A stretch of DNA of 64,000 nt, taken from positions 101,673,400-101,737,399 of the forward strand of contig CM043700.1 of assembly GCA_023935145.1 (NCBI GenBank). Reading direction: 5' to 3'. The notes beneath the pieces were generated by a model. The model searched no databases, was not told where the DNA came from, and saw only the letters and a program-made list of their open reading frames with translations. The DNA is from Bretschneidera sinensis (lineage: Eukaryota; Streptophyta; Magnoliopsida; Brassicales; Akaniaceae). Positions 55,020-64,000 of this stretch are shown here, piece by piece; position 1 is the stretch's first letter; the number at the start of each line of letters is the position of its first letter. The translations under genes were made by a program, and so were the position numbers.

Positions 55020-56130
55020 TCACTAGTTAAAAATAAAAGGGAAAATTAGATTAATCCCATTGAGATTTAAGATAATCTACACTTATTTCACTGCATTTTG
55101 AACAATTACTCTCCAACGTTAATTGATTGGCTTTGACTTGACAAAAAAGAATGAAAAGACAAAATTACACCTTTCATAATATTGATCCTTCATGAATTAG
55201 CAAAAATATTTTTAATAAATAAACTTTTTATTTTTGAACTAGAAATAATCAGATTTAAGATGAATTATAAAATTATTTTAATACTTTTTTCTAGTTACTT
55301 AGCTTACAATGACTTTTTGATATATTAATATGCTTTAAATAATCAAATAAAGGATAAGTTTATGGTTTTTCTTTTTTATTGATTCATTTGTTTTGTTTTT
55401 TTCTTTTTTTTAACATTTGTAAGGTAGAGCTAATCATCTGTCTGTTGGCCCGCTTGGTTTAGCACTTAGTCCATTGTTTTTGTAGGTTTGGATAAGAAAA
55501 ATTGATCAATAAATCATACTTGATCAAAAGTTTAGACCCAATTTAAAAAAATGGCTCCTTGGAAAAGTAAAAAAATGAGTTGGGCCTAATATACTATATT
55601 TAATATATATTTAATTATTCATATATTAAATAATATATATTTCATGTCATTTGTGATATTATTGTTAATATTCTTTTATTGTAACATTTCACATTATGAA
55701 AATAAAGAAAATCTAATAACTTGTAATAGAAAAAAAATTATTTTTTATTTTTTGCGTGTAATATTGTATTTTGAACTAACTTAAAGTAAGAAAAAAAATA
55801 AAATAAAATTCAATCCTGATTGATAGATTGAGCTTGACCTAACTTACTAAGTGCAGCGCGAACAAAAATTAAAATCCAAATTTTTGATCAAATCAGATCG
55901 CACCATGATTAACGAGCCTAGAATTTATTGATCTAAGCCCAACTTTGGCCAACTATAACGCAAGAGTAACTTTGAATTTTAAAATAGTTGATGATATAAA
56001 ATTACTTTTGACTTTGTAACAATTGACTAATGGTGAAGGAGCATCTATAATAAAAAATCTAATTTATAAATGAGGTAAGTGTAATTGTCCGAAATACAAA
56101 GGGCGCATATAGGTTATACTCCAAACCTCA
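55020..56130. mobile_element. Possible non-autonomous DNA transposon with degenerate terminal inverted repeats
   Basis: The left end (55065-55120: CTACACTTATTTCACTG... ACAATTACTCTCC) resembles the reverse complement of the right end (56065-56130: GGTAAGTGTAATTGTCCG ... GGGCGCATATAGGTTATACTCC). The shared core is CCTATA/CTACACT...TTTTG/TTTCG...GACAATTAC. Interior is AT-rich and non-coding. Similarity is patchy, so this is a tentative call. Confidence 0.3.
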
Positions 56131-56189
56131 GGCTATGCAAATTTCCCAAACTAAAACGATTCACTTATTTAACTTAAAGTAAAAGCCCA

Positions 56190-56405
56190 AGCCTTGCTCA
56201 AGATAAGTCGGCCCAATTCATGGGCCAGCACGATTCGAAACAAATGAGGCACAATTCGGCACAACCATATTTTCACGGGTTGTGTCGTGTTTGACACGAT
56301 ACTATTGGATAGATCGTGTTGGGCCTAACTTTTAAGACCCACAATACGACATAAAGGTCCAATGACCTATCTTGTGTGGACCGACATGGCACAATCCACT
56401 ATCAC
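56190..56405. repeat. CGTGT/GGCACAA-rich dispersed repeat
   Basis: Words such as GGCCAGCACGATTCG, GGCACAATTCGGCACAA, GTTGTGTCGTGTTTGACACGA and GATCGTGTTGGGCCT form a known kind of plant dispersed repeat (CGGCACGACACGG-like). Non-coding. Confidence 0.45.
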
Positions 56406-57509
56406 CCCTAGATATCATCAATTAAGAACCAAATAAATGAGACCATACTTTTATTTATTTGAACTAAATTTTTTTTTCTGCTCGCGTGGCCATTTAACTG
56501 TGCATATTTTAGGGATTAACATAGGCAGAAGGGTCAGATCCACTGAAATTTTTTTTTTGGAACAATGCATTTTTTGACAATTGTCATGTTGTTCAAAAGA
56601 TTAAATATGTTGCCATGATACTTATTTAATGATGCATTGATTAATATTGTGAGACATAATTCACGTGAGGAATTATAGTTAACATATATTTTCTTTTTTA
56701 AAGAAAAGCTTACCAAGAAAAATAAAAATAAATGCTTAGCAAACATAGCAACCGCACCAAACAACATGGTAGTAGTTTAAGTCGTGCACATAGCGTATTT
56801 CTCTTTACTTTTACCACTCACAACTAACTGTAGTAATCACTGTAGTTTGCTTTATTGCCCTAAAAATATATTTTTAGCAAAAATCAATTTACATACTGGA
56901 TTGTTATCCTTTCCTTTCCTATTGATTGCTATCTACTTAAAATGGATATGTTAGAGGCAAACGAAGTGGCAACAATACCCTTTCCTCCCCTAATTTGTAC
57001 AGATAGGAAAAGGGCTAAATCTCAATTTTGGTCTTCTAGGATTTAGCCATTTCTTATTTTGGTCTTTATCAATTTTTTTTTCAATGTCATCTGCTATGTT
57101 TATTTTTATTTTTTTTCAATAATATCTTTCCATCCATCAAACGTTAGTCTTCTCGTTAAATCTTGGTGATGTGGCATAAAGGAGTTTTTAGGAGGAAAAT
57201 TTCCCACCGCAATACACCAGATAAAGAGCCCTATTCTCTAATTGAAGAACAAAGCTCGTTTGTTATCATGGATAGAGAGAAAGCGGAGAAAGAGAGGTAA
57301 ATCACTCACTGAAAAGATTCTCTGCAAATCAAATAGCTACCAATGTGTATATATGCACCTTTTCTTTTGTGATTTTACTCCAAAAGGTGAAAGGACAAAC
57401 ATAATTTTCTTTAAAGGATAAACATAATTAACAAGTATGGGAAGAGAGTTTTGTCTCTAAGAAAATGAAGCTTCTCCTAGCTTGATTGATCTACAGTTTT
57501 GCTATGCAG
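56406..57509. other. Intergenic sequence 5' of the WAT1-like exon
   Basis: Mostly AT-rich. Around 57010-57190 is text typical of another plant dispersed repeat (TTTTGGTCTT...CGTTAAATCTTGGTGATGTGGCA). A short open stretch ATGGATAGAGAGAAAG at 57268 ends at AGAGAGGTAAATC, which could mimic an exon with donor site, but nothing supports it. Confidence 0.5.
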
Positions 57510-57580
57510 GATTTCACATTGGAAAGACCACCTCTCATATTTCCTTTGTTGGTCCAATTCTTCCTTCTAGGATTAATAGG
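57510..57580 (+). pseudogene. Isolated exon resembling WAT1/MtN21 (UMAMIT) transporters
   Basis: A 71-bp segment bounded by a consensus acceptor (TTTTGCTATGCAG) and donor (GTAAGT) translates to DFTLERPPLIFPLL followed by VQFFLLGLIG. The pattern RPPL...FFLLGLIG is that of the start of the second exon of WAT1-related EamA transporters, between TM2 and TM3 in the family; recognised from memory. I could not find the first exon within ~1 kb upstream. Downstream the gene is cut by the copia D LTR from 57693. It is most likely a gene fragment or remnant; an exon of a gene split by large introns is possible but less likely. Confidence 0.55.
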
Positions 57581-57692
57581 GTAAGTAGAACATGAGCTAA
57601 ATGAGAATAAATTGGGGCTTCTCTCTCTTTGGTGGGCGGGAGTTTTCCCTCACTATTTCAGCCGGCTAAAGCAAAGTCATTTATGATCAAGT

Positions 57693-59565
57693 TGTTAGTA
57701 GTATGCCCTACAAGTCAATTACATTTGATGTCTTAGCATATTATTTGTAAAACAATCTTAGTCAAATTGTTATCATTATTTTAATAACAAATTTTGTTTA
57801 TCATGAATATTTGTAAAATTACATTATCATAACTAAGTCCATAGGATAAGAGCAATAGAGATAAGATTATGATGTGATCATAATTAATAATGAGACCTAA
57901 TCTTCTCGACAACTTTATTCTTAAATGTTTTTGGTCATATGATACTAATTGAACATTACCAATCTAGTTAGACTAATGAATATTATGTTTGCTCAATTGA
58001 GAGAGTGATTGATCTCAATGTCACTTGTGTACAAAAATTTAAAACAAGTGTGTGGGTATTCATTGGAGAGTGAGTTCACTGAACATGACTCGACTTAAGA
58101 ACATCTACATGGAGTTTTGTTTGCCTATCAATAGGTAGTTCTTATGTTACAGTTATCCATGTGATCCTTAGACTTGAAGCAACATTGTTATATTGTACGT
58201 GACTTATTATACTTGGATGCTATTTAATATGGTTCTATTCATGGATAATTAATAAATAGTAATTGAGTATAATGGGTTTCGTATGGAGATATATATGTGA
58301 GTATATAATAAGGGACCTATCACTCTTAAGCAAAAAGAGAGAATGTCATATGTGATCTACTAACATATAACTCAGGAAGTTCCTTAGTCAAGACATAATG
58401 AGAATTAGAAATGAGTTTTTAATTTCACCATTAGAGTATAGTCTTGAGATCTAGACACATATAATTAATTCTAAGGTTTGACAGTAATTTCATACTCTAA
58501 TTAGCTTAATTGGGACATTGCATGATAGATTGATTAAATTACACGTTAATTGATAAAAGAAAGGTCTAAGGTTTCATAACCAAATTCAAATTGTCTGGTA
58601 GTCATGATATGTTGCTAAGGATCACTCATGATTGTAGAAGTCCTAAGAATTAATTTATGGACAATTAATTAATTCTCACAAAAGGGAGAATCAAAAAAGG
58701 AGTTTTTATTCAAAATAAATTAGAAAATGTTATAATTAATTGAAAATAGTTTCAATTGCAATTATATAAAATTTATGACCTACAATAAGATTAGTTTGAA
58801 CCTAAGGAGTCACACACAAAATGAACAATGTGTAATTAGGAAATACTACAAGGCTTTAATTTGCCATTAATTTTTAATTGTATCTAACCCTAGTATATAA
58901 ATAGTTTATGTGTGTGCAACTTTTAGTTAGCACAAAATTTGTACATATTATCTCCCTGAGCATTAATTTCTGGAAAATTAATTAATTTTCATAAAAAGGA
59001 AAATCAAAAAGGAAGTTTTGATTCAAAATAAATTAGAAGAGGTTCTAATTAATTGGAAATAGTTTCAAATGCAATTATATAAAATTTATGACCTACAACC
59101 AAATTAGTTTGAACCTAAGGGGTCACATAAAAAAGGGACAATGCGTAATTAATAAATACTATAAAGGTTTAATTTATAATTAATGGTTAATTGTAACTAA
59201 CCCGAGCATATAAATGGTTTATGTGTGTGCAATTTTTAGTTAGCACAAAATTTGTACACATTATCTCCCTTATTGTCGATCTCCTCTCTTTCACTAAGAA
59301 GAGTGAAATTGTTGGCATTTCCTGATTCAAGATTTGCTTCGTGTGGACTATCTTTAGTGATCACATAGTTTTGTAATTGTTGTTGATTCAAAAACGCAAG
59401 AAATTCAAAGATATTCTTGGAATTGCACAAAAAAATCAAGAACACTATGAATCAAAAGTAATTATTCTAATTGTTGTAACTTTTTGTTCAATATGTGTTC
59501 CATTTAAATCATAAGGTGGTTTGGGTTAAAGGAATAGAAAAAAAATTCTGTTGCGATTTCCTTCA
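57693..59565 (+). repeat. 5' LTR of element D (~1870 bp)
   Basis: Starts TGTTAGTAGTATGCCCTAC and ends CCTTCA just before the PBS. Unusually long, partly because of the 313-bp tandem duplication at 58645-59270. Start position uncertain by a few bases. Confidence 0.75.
58645..59270 (+). repeat. 313-bp tandem duplication inside the LTR of element D, carrying TATA twice
   Basis: Copy 1 (58645-58957) and copy 2 (58958-59270) align throughout with substitutions only or small indels, for example AAAATTTATGACCTACAA at 58769 and 59082. Each contains a TATA-like box (TATATAAATAG near 58894; CATATAAATGG near 59207) followed by TTTATGTGTGTGCAA and TTAGCACAAAATTTGTAC. The core promoter is therefore duplicated. 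Confidence 0.88.
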
Positions 59566-59567
59566 AG

Positions 59568-59580
59568 TGATATCAGAGCC
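59568..59580 (+). promoter_or_regulatory. Primer-binding site of element D (iMet type)
   Basis: TGATATCAGAGCC; one G-to-A change from TGGTATCAGAGCC. Confidence 0.85.
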
Positions 59581-61430
59581 ATCCTTATGATTTATATAGA
59601 ACATAGTAATTTATTGTTATGGTTGTAGAAGATTTGATCTTTGAATTCTACAGATTGTAAATTAATAATCTAAAAGTTATATTAGGGTTTATGAAAGCCT
59701 AGATCATAAAATTTAAGAATTATCTTGAATTGATTATTGTGATATAATAATGATGTTGTAGATTGTTTAGAAACAATATAAAATCAATAGATATTGATTA
59801 GATTTAATTTGGAATACTAAAAATTGATTTTGGATCTAATTGAATCAAGTTGGGGGAGGAAAACACGAGGAAACATGTTCAAAATTCAACAACGTAATAA
59901 GACAATTGACTATCGTGGGATGACAGTCGACTATCACCCTTTAGACCTAATGTTAAAATTGGACAAAAACTTTGACATTCGACTACCAAAAGTGACAGCC
60001 AACTATCACATGCAAAATCAACCAAAAAAAAAGAAGAAACTTTTTCTTAAATTGACGGTTTTCACTCGTTCTTGAGATTTCGAATTTGGTTTGACTTGAA
60101 ATTTGAAATGCAACTTTTATTCAACTAAATAAATAATTTTTTATTCTCAAAATTATATTTTTGTTGATAAATAATTGTTTTTAATTTTGGATTAAAGATT
60201 TAAAAAATTGGAATTTGATTAGGAATTAAAACTCTAAAATCTTTATTGCATTGGAATTATGAATTCTAATATGTGAGAAACCTAAATCTTATTTGGAATA
60301 GGATTAAGAAAAGTTTATGGATACATAATTTGATTAGGGTAAGCAATCTTAGCTTAAAGTTATAACTAGAATAAATTACATTTAAATTTATATATATGTA
60401 ATTTGATTGTATGTATGTTCAAGGATGGGTGATTACTTAAGACCAAATAATTGAGTTATGTGATTGGTTATATTCACTGTGATTGAATGCATGGTTTTAT
60501 TTCAATTAGTTGTAACATTTATTCTCTATTTTTTTGGATATGTAATTTAAAATAGGGTTTGCATACCTTGTCTCTCTTTTATCTCACTCGGTGTAAAATC
60601 CTATCCCTTTTATTGTAACTCCCTTTGATTTTGAATCAATTTTTCTTATTGATTATTGTAATGTAATTAGTTAGAGTAGTTTGATAAGAGAAGATAGGAA
60701 TTTTTTATGAAAGTTTGAGGATGATCGAAGACCTAAGGGAGCAATGGAGGCCCGTTTGAAGATTGCAAGACCCATCATATGGAAATTAGTGATTACCCTG
60801 AGTCATATTTTATTTGATATTATATGATGAATGCTATTTATGTGATGCATGTTTAATTAATTGAAATGATAAGACAAAAGATCAATTAAAGTTCCTCATA
60901 AAAGTAATGACTATTAAGTTCTAACAAAGCGACATTATGAATGTGACACTTACATTATGGGAGATTTATGATGCGCTATTAAATATATATAATATAACGA
61001 GGTAGAAAACTAATAGGTCCAAAAAACTATCATGTGAGGGTTCATTGGTTCAATCTTCTACACTTACGAAAATGGTGGGTTTGATTTAACTATGATATAT
61101 TGTATAAGAAACTATCATATGAGGACAATACATTTTAGAGGCCGAAAGAATGATTAGGAATTACATGAGATGTAATTGATAAGTGCTATATACCTATTTA
61201 AGGTTTATTGTAGGAAAAAAAAACTATTATGTAAGGTTATCTTAAATGAGAAATAGAATCCCAATCCTCACTAGGATACCTTCAAACAGGGTCTCTCGAA
61301 TTTTATACTGGGGGAATATGGAATTTTGAAAGAATAGTGGAAATAACCCATAATGTTAAAGACTGAATCTATTGGTAGATAATAAAATGAATAGAAGCTA
61401 TTTTTCTGTTATTGCTTATCATAGATCAAA
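59581..61430 (+). other. Leader/5' non-coding region of element D
   Basis: 1.85 kb, AT-rich, no gene. It includes a small cluster of related decamers at 59908-60010 (TTGACTATCG, CAGTCGACTATC, TTCGACTACC, CAGCCAACTATC), reminiscent of the GTCGAC-type motifs in the Sirevirus-like LTR. Confidence 0.6.
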
Positions 61431-62200
61431 ATGACTAACCTCAACCTACTTTCCAGAATTCTTGATACCAACAACCTGATTGGTCCAAATTTTTTGGATT
61501 GGCTAAGAAATTTGAGAATCGTTCTCAATTCCGAGAAAATTAGCTATATTCTTTATTAGTCTCTTCCAGTAACTATTGCTGAGAATGCTATAGAAGAAGA
61601 GGTCACTACTTTTGAGAAGTAAGAAGATGATGACATGAAGGATAGGTGCTACATGTTAACATCGATGTCTAATAAGCTTCAGAAGCAGCACGAGAAAATA
61701 GAGAGTGCAAGAGTTGCTTCATCTGTAAGAGTTGTATGGTGAGCATAGTTACAATCTATGTTCATTAGTCTATAAACATGGATTGAAGATGATCAACTAT
61801 ATCGAGTAGTTAAATAGACTCAGTTTTAGCATAAATGCGAAATTAAGTAATGATTTGATTCTTCAGTCCCTTCCAGTCTCCTTCTTGCAATTTGTTTTGA
61901 ACTACAACATGATCAAGATAGAAACTACACTTCGAAAGCTTGTTAACATGTTGAAGATTGTAGAGGCAACAATCAACAAAGTTAAGACACCCATTATGCT
62001 TGTTAATGAAGATTCTTCTTCCAAGCCCAAGGGCAAGAATGTCTCAAAGAAGAAAAAGAAACCATGGTAAGCAAAATGAGGTGTCAATAAAGCAGGTTCT
62101 TCAAAAGCCAAGAAGGATAAGGACAAGTTCTTCCATTGTGGCAAAGAGGGAAACTGAAAGAGGAACTATAAGGGTAATTTTGCGAGTTTAAAGGACAAAC
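61431..62200 (+). pseudogene. gag: copia gag of element D
   Basis: ATG 61431: MTNLNLLSRILDTNNLIGPNF then DWLRNLRIVLNSEKI, the typical start of this copia gag family (LTGPNYxDWxRNL). Stops and frameshifts follow (for example after SYIL). The C-terminal part at 61855-62070 includes ETTLRKLVNMLKIVEATI and a Lys-rich tail. A damaged knuckle FHCGKEGN is near 62135 (family form CFHCGKEGH), with Cys and His positions lost. Not functional. Confidence 0.82.
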
Positions 62201-62262
62201 TTTCTGAAGGTATATCCGGTTTATTTCTAAGATCAATTTGTCAATTAAAGATTATTCCACTT

Positions 62263-62600
62263 AGGTATTAGATATTGAATGTTGTTCTCACATTTGCAAT
62301 TATTTACAAGGACTAAAAAGAAACAGGTAGCTGAGTAAAAGAGAGCTAATCCTTAATCTTGGAAATGAAGCAAGTGTTGCTACGTTAGCCATAGAGAATT
62401 ATTACTTATCATTATCTTCTGGAAATTTTTTGGAATTAAATGATTGTTTTTATGTGCCAATTTTAATTAGGAACATTATTTTAGTTTCTATTTTGGATAA
62501 AGAAGATTATGAACTGTCTTTTAAAAACAATTTATGTTCACCTTTTTTAAATAATGAGTTATGGTACTAAAACACTTATACGTGGTCTTTATATTCTAGA
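62263..62600 (+). pseudogene. pol: copia protease remnant of element D
   Basis: VLDIECCSHICNYLQGL occupies the place of the family's LDSGCSSHIC motif: the catalytic Asp-Ser-Gly is now Asp-Ile-Glu. LVSILDKEDYELSF and a stop follow. Frames are broken and the enzyme is inactive. Confidence 0.7.
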
Positions 62601-63560
62601 ATTAAATGGTGACATATCGCATATTGATTGACAAGGTAATAAAAGTAAAATAGATGAAATTAATCCATCTTATGTATGGCATCTCAAACTCGGTCATATC
62701 AATGAATGTAGGATTAGCAAGTTGGTTAAAGATAGATATTTTGATTCATTGATTTTTGAGTCATACCCAACATGTAAATCTTATCTCATGGGAAAGATGA
62801 GTAAAACTCTATTTAGTGGACATGGAGAAAGAGTTGCTGGCATATTTAGGTTAATCCACACTAATATATGTGGGTCACTAAGTTTAGTTGCTAGGGGTGG
62901 TTATTCTTACTTCATTACCTTCACTAATGACCATTTGAGGTTACGGTATATGTATCTTATGATGTACAAATCTAAGTCTTTTGAAAAGTTCAAAGAATTT
63001 AGATATGAAATAGAAAAACAAAGTGATGAAAGTATCAAAGTTCTTTGATCTAATTGAAGAGGTGAATACTTGACAAATTACTTTTTGGATTATCACAAAG
63101 AGAATGAGATTATCTTATAGTGGACTCCTCTTGGAACACCTCAACTTAATGGTGTGTCCGAAAGGAGAAATCATACTTTATTAGATATGGTACGATCAAT
63201 GATAGGTTACACTGATCTTCCATTTTCTTTCTAGGGCTATGCCCTAGAAACAATCACATATCTATTAAATAGAGTTTCTTCTAAATTTATACCTAAGACA
63301 CCATATGAGATGTTGAATGGTAAGAAACCTAGTATTAAACATGTTAAGATCTGGGGTTATTCTAAATATGTTAAGAGATTAATTGTAGGTAAGTTACACT
63401 GAAGGTCTTATAAGTGTAGATTTCTGGGATATCTCAAAGAAAGTTTGGAATATTATTTTCACCTCCAAAGTGAACAAAAAGGTCTTTGTTTCTAAGCATG
63501 CTACCATTTCTAGAAAAAGAGTTTGTACTATAAGGAAGCAGTGAGAGTAAAATAGAACTT
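62601..63560 (+). pseudogene. pol: copia integrase remnant of element D
   Basis: Pre-integrase text SYVWHLKLGHINE is followed by the zinc-finger part (YPTCKSYLMGKM). The core has HTNICGSL where HTDVCGP-like text is expected (Asp to Asn), a second site around 63047 reading SN where SD is expected, and the retained Glu in NGVSERRNHTL. PYEMLNGKKPS and the C-terminal FLGYLKESLEYYFH follow. Several stops (62946-63047 region, 63118, 63232, 63402). Loss of both Asp residues rules out strand-transfer activity. Confidence 0.85.
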
Positions 63561-63611
63561 GAAAAAGTAACTTAAGAGCCACAAATCAACAATGATCAAC
63601 CTAAGAAGCCT

Positions 63612-64000
63612 ATTAGGGTTCATTTGGTTTACGAACAAGATTGTAGTGGGATAAGATTAGGATTATAGTGGGACAGGATTAAAGTGAGATTATTTCAATT
63701 CTATATTTGGCTTATAAAATTTCTAAATTGGGATTAAAGTGGGATGGCAAGTATAAAGACCAAAATACCCTACACTTGGTAAGATTAAATTTTTCTCAAC
63801 ATTTTTTCCTCCCAGTTTTTTTTTTTTCATAAATCCTTCATATATAAACCACACATACCTCATTTTATCAAGAATCTTTAATCTCTTTTTTTTTCTTCTT
63901 CCTATGTCATCTTACGATGCCAAACACTAATTTTTCTTCTTCTTCTTCTTCCCCCTCATTTTTCCTTTTCATTCTCTTCTTCCCCATCCTTCTTCGTCTT
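63612..64000. repeat. Possible MITE-like repeat and pyrimidine-rich tail, cut by the window edge
   Basis: From 63612 TTAGGGTTCATTTGGTTTACGAAC... then repeated GTGGGATAAGATTAGGATTATAGTGGGAC-like words. Text of the form GGGTTCGTTTGGTT is typical of plant Harbinger/hAT-derived MITE ends. The other end would be outside the window. From about 63785 the strand is T/C-rich, with CTT repeats at 63930-63950. No gene. Confidence 0.35.

Larger units (their letters stand above)
57693..63611 (+). mobile_element. Element D: Ty1/copia retrotransposon, decayed, 3' end missing
   Basis: LTR 57693-59565 with PBS TGATATCAGAGCC, then a long leader, gag (61431), protease and integrase fragments to ~63560. RT, RNaseH and a 3' LTR are absent, so the copy is truncated; a repeat-like sequence starts near 63612. 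Integrase has lost both catalytic aspartates. Confidence 0.85.

Noticed and set aside
59824..60075. 83-codon stretch in the leader of element D
   Set aside because: Ends in low-complexity Lys text, no relatives recognised, and lies between PBS and gag where non-coding leader is expected.
1..64000. tRNA or rRNA genes
   Set aside because: I saw no convincing A/B-box pairs or cloverleaf, and no rRNA-like text; tRNA-like words found are retroelement primer-binding sites. A covariance-model scan was not possible here.

Overview
The window is a retrotransposon-dense stretch of a flowering-plant nuclear genome. The evidence is Ty1/copia and Ty3/gypsy (Athila and Tat type) polyproteins, plant tRNA-iMet and tRNA-Asp primer-binding sites, and a plant non-LTR (LINE) fragment. 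A eudicot is likely but the species cannot be read. I see no intact host gene. The only host-like coding sequence is one 71-bp exon resembling the WAT1/MtN21 (UMAMIT) transporter family at 57510-57580.

Layout. (1) 1-8444, minus strand: a Sirevirus-like copia element with gag, PR, INT and RT-RNaseH, an extra decayed ORF in the envelope position, a complete 5' LTR (7277-8444) and a 3' LTR cut by the window edge (1-318). (2) 8445-11042, 20530-21579 and 39396-48620: one tandem array of ~500-bp units, split by later insertions. Each unit is a copia LTR lacking its last ~60 bp plus an ~89-bp pre-LTR linker. About 25 LTR starts are visible and the last unit ends in a complete 475-bp LTR. (3) 11048-20524, minus: Athila-type element A, TSD TGTAG, LTRs about 99% identical, one gag-pol frame broken only by three stops. 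(4) 21585-39390, plus: Athila-type element B, TSD TTGGG, carrying an extra ORF downstream of pol. A related gag-only element C (23545-30078) is nested in its gag. (5) 48.7-53.0 kb: remnants of a Tat-type gypsy 5' end, a copia 3' end and a minus-strand LINE. (6) 53.0-57.7 kb: AT-rich intergenic sequence with dispersed repeats and the WAT1-like exon. (7) 57.7-63.6 kb, plus: a decayed copia element D whose LTR carries a 313-bp tandem duplication of its promoter region, followed by a possible MITE.

Reading the layers: the array is oldest, because the Sirevirus, A and B all sit inside it. By eye the LTR pairs differ by about 7% (Sirevirus, over only 318 bp), about 5% (B and C) and about 0.9% (A), so A is the youngest.

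The most interesting signal is a shared design. In three unrelated LTR families a cluster of family-specific CG-centred palindromes (CCAGTCGACTGG; GCGATCGATCGC/GCGCTCGAGCGC; GCACCGCGGTGC) lies just upstream of the LTR TATA box. In the two families that carry an extra ORF of the 'putative plant transposon protein' type (Sirevirus and B), a second copy of the same palindrome cluster plus a TATA box lies internally, just upstream of that ORF. It looks like a second, LTR-mimicking promoter dedicated to the extra gene. All coding regions here are decayed, so this is inferred from architecture.
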